This document shows, in pieces, positions 61,587-64,000 of a stretch of 64,000 nucleotides of DNA; the stretch's first letter is position 1, and each line of letters opens with the position of its first letter. The stretch lies in the NCBI RefSeq assembly GCF_000744095.1, contig NZ_JQLI01000001.1, positions 2,604,001 through 2,668,000 on the forward strand, read 5' to 3'. The position numbers were made by a program, and so were the translations under genes. The notes under the pieces are model-generated. The model was given only the letters and a program-made list of their open reading frames with translations, made no database searches and was not told the DNA's origin. The stretch comes from Cupriavidus necator A5-1 (lineage in GTDB: Bacteria; Pseudomonadota; Gammaproteobacteria; Burkholderiales; Burkholderiaceae).

Positions 61587-63233
61587 ATGCAAGACAACCT
61601 GATTACGGCCGCACAGTCGGCTTACGCTTACCCGCTGCTGGTCAAGCAGCTCCTGATCAACTCGGTCAGCCTCTACGGCGACCAGGAAATCAGCTACCGC
61701 GGCCAGATGCGCTACACCTTCCGCGATTTCCGCGGCCGCATCGGCAAGCTCGCTTCGGCGCTCACTTCGCTCGGCGCTGGGCACGGGACCACCGTGGCGG
61801 TGATGGACTGGGACAGCCATCGCTACCTGGAATGCTATTTCGGCGTTCCCATGATGGGCGCGACGCTGTTCACGGTGAACGTGCGCCTGTCGCCCCAGCA
61901 GATCCTGTACACGCTCAACGACGCCGGCGCGGACATCGTGCTGTTCCATCCGGATTTCGCGCCGGTGCTCGAACAGATCCGCGGCGAGCTGACCTGCAAC
62001 CCGCGCTTCGTGCTGATGGCTGACGGCCAGGACGCACCCGCGCTGACGCTGCCGCTGGCGGGCGAGTATGAGGCGCTGGTGGAAGCCGCCTCGCCGGATT
62101 TCGTGTTCACGGACTTCGACGAGAACACCAAGGCCGCCACCTTCTACACCACCGGCACCACCGGCGACCCCAAGGGCGTCTGCTACAGCCACCGCGACAT
62201 CGTGCTGCACACGCTGGCATCGGCCACGAGCCTGTGTTCGCCCCGCGAGGGCCAGCGCATGCACCGTGAAGATGTCTATATGCCGATCACGCCGATGTTC
62301 CACGTGCTGGCATGGGGCATCCCGTACATCGCCATGATGCTGGGCCTGCGCACCGTGCTGCCGGGCCGCTACGCGCCGGATATGCTGCTCAAGCTGCGCG
62401 AGACCGAGAAGGTCACGTTCTCGCACTGCGTGCCGACCATCTTGCAGATGCTGCTGCAGTCCGCGCAGGACGGCGCGCAGGACCTGTCGGGCTGGAAGAT
62501 CATCATCGGTGGCTCGGCGCTGCCGCCCGCGCTGTGCGAGGCGGCGCTGGCGCGCGGCATCGATATCTTCGCCGGCTACGGCATGTCGGAGACCGGCCCG
62601 ATCGTGTCGCTGGCCCAGATTCCGCCGGGTTGCACGCCCAAGGACCGCGCCGAGGAAGTCCGCATGCGCTGCTCGACCGGCCGTCCGGTGACGATGGTGG
62701 ACTACCGCATCGTCAGCGAAGACATGCGCGACTTGCCGCGCGACGGCAAGAGCCGCGGCGAGATCGTGCTGCGCGCGCCGTTCCTGACCAAGGGCTATTT
62801 CGGCAAGCCGCAGGCGTCGGAAGAGCTGTGGGCGGGTGGCTTCCTGCATACCCAGGACGTTGCGGTGATGGGCGAGGACGGCTTCGTGCAGATCGTGGAT
62901 CGCATTAAGGACGTCATCAAGACCGGCGGCGAGTGGGTGTCTTCGATCGAGGTGGAGAACCTGATCACGGAAGTGCCCGGCGTGCAGGAATGCGCGGTGA
63001 TCGGCGTGCCGGATGCGAAGTGGGGGGAGCGGCCGATGGCCTTCGTGGTGCGCAAGGCGGGTGCCGAAGTGAAGCCCGAGCAGATCCGCGATCAATTGAT
63101 GACGCATGTAGATTCGCGCCGTATCAGCAAGTACGCGGTGCCTGAGGCGGAGCGCATCGCGTTCGTCAAAGCGATCCCGAAGACCAGCGTCGGCAAGATC
63201 AACAAGAAGCAGCTGCGTGAGGAAGCAGCCTGA
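61587..63233 (+). CDS. AMP-forming acyl-CoA synthetase
   Basis: A 548-residue adenylate-forming ligase of the fatty-acyl/medium-chain CoA ligase type. P-loop core TTGTTGDPKG, motif A5 GYGMSETGP, hinge motif IKDVIKTGGEWVSS and the C-terminal catalytic Lys in PKTSVGKINKK. It activates a carboxylic acid with ATP and CoA. It is the last gene of the operon, 34 bases after the dioxygenase, and is followed by a strong terminator. Confidence 0.92.
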   Translation: MQDNLITAAQSAYAYPLLVKQLLINSVSLYGDQEISYRGQMRYTFRDFRGRIGKLASALTSLGAGHGTTVAVMDWDSHRYLECYFGVPMMGATLFTVNVRLSPQQILYTLNDAGADIVLFHPDFAPVLEQIRGELTCNPRFVLMADGQDAPALTLPLAGEYEALVEAASPDFVFTDFDENTKAATFYTTGTTGDPKGVCYSHRDIVLHTLASATSLCSPREGQRMHREDVYMPITPMFHVLAWGIPYIAMMLGLRTVLPGRYAPDMLLKLRETEKVTFSHCVPTILQMLLQSAQDGAQDLSGWKIIIGGSALPPALCEAALARGIDIFAGYGMSETGPIVSLAQIPPGCTPKDRAEEVRMRCSTGRPVTMVDYRIVSEDMRDLPRDGKSRGEIVLRAPFLTKGYFGKPQASEELWAGGFLHTQDVAVMGEDGFVQIVDRIKDVIKTGGEWVSSIEVENLITEVPGVQECAVIGVPDAKWGERPMAFVVRKAGAEVKPEQIRDQLMTHVDSRRISKYAVPEAERIAFVKAIPKTSVGKINKKQLREEAA

Positions 63234-63253
63234 AGGGTAGGAAAGGGAATTTG

Positions 63254-63286
63254 CGCCAGTCCTCGGGCGGGGACTGGCGTTTTTTT
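63254..63286 (+). terminator. Rho-independent terminator of the qor-tauD-ligase operon
   Basis: CGCCAGTCC (63254-63262) pairs with GGACTGGCG (63271-63279) around an 8-base loop, followed by seven T residues (63280-63286). Confidence 0.92.
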
Positions 63287-63405
63287 GGGGGGAGGGCTCA
63301 GGGTGGCCCGCGGCGGATCGGGGCGTCCGCCACACGAGAACAGTACAATGCCGGACGCGTTTCCCACCCCGATTTGCCGTTCCCGCCACTTCCCCGCCTC
63401 ACCCA

Positions 63406-64000
63406 TGTCCAACCTCATCGTCCACGGTGGCACGCCCCTGCGCGGCCGCATCATTCCCTCGGCCAACAAGAACGCGGTGCTGCCGGTGCTGTGCGCTACG
63501 CTTCTGACCGACCAGCCGCTGCGGCTGCATGGCGTTCCGGACATTACGGATGTCCGCAAGATCCTCGATATTTTCCGCACGCTGGGCAGTGAAGTTCACC
63601 TGGACGACGCGACCGGCACGCTGGACCTGCACCATCGCGACACCGCATTCGACGCCGCCACGCACCGGCTGCCCGAGGAAATGCGCTCGTCGATCATGCT
63701 GGTGCCGCCGCTGCTGGCCCGCTTCGGCGTGGCGCGGCTCGAGGACAACGTCAAGGGCTGCACGCTTGGCGTGCGCGAGATCGATCCGCACGTCGACATC
63801 TTCCGCTCGTTCGGCGGCGAGGTGGAGCGCGCCAGCGGCTCGCTGCTGGTCCGCAGCGGCGGCCCGCTGAAGCCGACCCACCACTGGCTCGACTATGCGT
63901 CGGTGACCACCACCGAAAACTTCGTGCTGTGCGCGGCCGCCGCGGAAGGCGAATCGACGCTGACCAACGCCGCCTCGGAGCCGCATGTGCAGGAGTTCTG
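63406..64000 (+). CDS. MurA-like UDP-GlcNAc 1-carboxyvinyltransferase (3' end outside window)
   Basis: 198 residues are visible of an EPSP-synthase-fold enzyme. Lys-Asn of the substrate site is in SANKNAVLP (near residue 21) and a Cys in KGCTLGVREIDPH sits where MurA has its catalytic Cys115. The sequence differs from the usual single-copy MurA of this group (which starts about MDKLLIEGG and has PGGCAIGARP), so this is more likely a paralogue (second MurA-type protein) than the main cell-wall enzyme. The start follows the operon terminator. Confidence 0.85.

Overview
The window is GC-rich, densely packed bacterial DNA that most resembles a Burkholderiaceae betaproteobacterium of the Cupriavidus/Ralstonia type. 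The assignment rests on gene content: an HU protein with a lysine/alanine-rich H1-like tail, a Bug-type solute receptor beside a CYP116B-like self-sufficient P450, many LysR regulators, an aaeXAB-like efflux operon and a full C-P lyase cluster. No rRNA, tRNA, CRISPR array or insertion sequence was seen. The mix of regulatory, catabolic and transport genes suggests a second chromosome or an accessory part of the main one, but this cannot be settled here.

Layout. 1-2275: a PepSY / response regulator / sensor kinase operon (minus strand, kinase cut by the window edge) and a divergent small membrane protein. 2566-5360: HU-H1 nucleoid protein, an esterase, a candidate FNR-driven small RNA, a CHMI-like tautomerase and an MgtC-like protein. 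5516-14891: HAD-like protein, chemotaxis receptor, an EAL-CBS-GGDEF protein with a three-unit Pho box, an atypical orphan regulator, cardiolipin synthase, a TetR regulator, a lipoprotein and small proteins. 15151-17362: tyrosine recombinase and KfrA-like protein in a divergent pair around an AT-rich, repeat-bearing spacer. 17486-22303: MocR regulator with a DJ-1/PfpI partner, an SOS-controlled nuclease-helicase, a thioredoxin. 22545-27432: an HD-GYP regulator that has lost its HD motif, followed by a hybrid kinase broken by several indels and a stop codon. 27449-37210: VOC protein, LysR, cupin, two small secreted proteins (one with a tandem KRDPFT repeat), the four-gene efflux operon with its LysR, a secreted protein and an acetyltransferase. 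37250-41894: IclR regulator divergent from a Bug receptor and self-sufficient P450.

41891-55099 is the core of the window: a C-P lyase system in three transcription units. phnG-H-I-J-K-L-M runs on the minus strand. phnF, a second phnM-like gene, a DUF1045 gene and phnN run on the plus strand. phnC-D-E, a PhnZ-like HD gene and an acetyltransferase run on the minus strand. Pho boxes stand before phnC and phnG, and HutC-type operators for PhnF stand before phnG and before the second phnM. Phosphonate is therefore expected to be imported by PhnCDE, processed by PhnGHIJKLM under phosphate starvation, and the ribosyl cyclic phosphate product opened by DUF1045 (no phnP is present) and salvaged by PhnN. 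The Pho box before the EAL-CBS-GGDEF gene would tie cyclic-di-GMP turnover to the same signal.

55271-64000: SDR dehydrogenase with a divergent LysR, a class C beta-lactamase without ampR, an AraC regulator divergent from a quinone reductase / TauD-like dioxygenase / acyl-CoA ligase operon that ends in a clear terminator, and the start of a MurA paralogue cut by the window end.
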